This document shows positions 4,828 to 5,079 of a stretch of DNA of 5,079 nt, piece after piece. A program made the position numbers and the translations under genes. Below the pieces are notes generated by a model. The model did no database searches. It was given only the letters and a program-made list of their open reading frames with translations, and was not told the DNA's origin. Each line of letters begins with the position of its first letter. The stretch's first letter is position 1. Source of the DNA: Bacilli bacterium (GTDB lineage Bacteria; Bacillota_I; Bacilli_A; RF39; UBA660); assembly GCA_022793565.1 (NCBI GenBank), contig JAAWDC010000138.1:1-5079 (forward strand), in the 5' to 3' direction.

Positions 4828-5079
4828 ATGGGAAAAAGTCGTACTACAAATAAAAATATTTTAGTAATCTATACTAATTATGGAACAGGACACTATATGG
4901 CTGCCAAAGCGATTGAAGAGTATATTAAAAAGTATCATTCGACTTATACTGTTACCCTTTTTGATCCTTTATCTTTTAGTAGACCTATGATTAATCGTTT
5001 TTTCCGTTTTGTTGGACGGATGATCGCTACACGGTTTCGTAGATTTCGAAATAAAGTTTATCAGAAAAAGATGTATCAA
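4828..5079 (+). CDS. GT28/MGDG-synthase-like glycosyltransferase, N-terminal part (processive diacylglycerol glucosyltransferase type)
   Basis: Eighty-four residues are readable from the ATG at 4828 to the window edge. After a basic N-terminus, a beta strand ILVIYTNYGTGHYMAAKAI (11-29) carries the G-x-G-H-x-x-A-A motif (G19, G21, H22, A25, A26) that opens the N-terminal domain of MGDG synthases and UgtP/YpfP-type enzymes. FDPLSF at 48-53 follows in the place of the usual D-[IVP]-x strand end. Then comes a very basic, aromatic stretch (residues about 60-82, many Arg and Phe), which fits an interfacial membrane-binding surface. Known: such enzymes transfer sugar from UDP-glucose or UDP-galactose to diacylglycerol, making glycolipids and, in Firmicutes, the lipoteichoic-acid anchor. 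A MurG-like role is less likely given the TNYGTGH form. AGGAG at 4817-4821 overlaps the stop of the upstream gene. The rest, including the sugar-nucleotide domain, is outside the window. Confidence 0.85.
   Translation, partial: MGKSRTTNKNILVIYTNYGTGHYMAAKAIEEYIKKYHSTYTVTLFDPLSFSRPMINRFFRFVGRMIATRFRRFRNKVYQKKMYQ

Overview
The window is AT-rich, with strong AGGAGG/AAGGAG-type ribosome binding sites, TATAAT-type promoters and short intergenic gaps. This points to a low-G+C Firmicute (Bacilli/Erysipelotrichia/Clostridia-like, plausibly a gut commensal). I cannot name the genus from the sequence. I see no transposase, integrase, plasmid gene, tRNA, rRNA or CRISPR array.

Left part (1-2705, minus strand): a three-gene operon in the order vanW, vanG-type D-Ala:D-Ser ligase, vanXY-type D,D-peptidase. 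The last gene runs off the left edge. This is the same internal order as the enterococcal vanG glycopeptide-resistance operon (vanY-vanW-vanG-vanXY-vanT). The ligase would make D-Ala-D-Ser. The VanXY enzyme would remove normal D-Ala-D-Ala dipeptides and terminal D-Ala from precursors. VanW is an accessory protein of unknown biochemistry. The serine racemase VanT, expected next, would lie beyond position 1. The genes are tightly coupled: 3 bp between vanW and the ligase, and a 19-bp overlap between the ligase and vanXY. In front of vanW is a good -10 box with no -35 box. In the -35 position are three GTCA direct repeats at an exact 11-bp period, the geometry of an OmpR/PhoB-type (VanR-like) activator site. 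No vanR, vanS, vanU or vanY is adjacent; an SDR gene sits upstream instead.

Middle (2706-3568, minus strand): a FabG-like SDR oxidoreductase with complete catalytic residues and its own near-consensus promoter. It is insulated from the gene upstream of it by a hairpin-plus-T-run terminator. No terminator is visible between it and vanW, so some read-through into the van operon is possible.

Right part (3569-5079): a 200-codon gene of unknown function on the minus strand, starting with TTG. It is divergent from a plus-strand operon of a 167-codon gene of unknown function and the start of a GT28/MGDG-synthase-like glycosyltransferase (processive diacylglycerol glucosyltransferase type) that runs off the right edge. 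The divergent intergenic region holds one promoter for each direction and a 13-bp dyad over the leftward -35 box.
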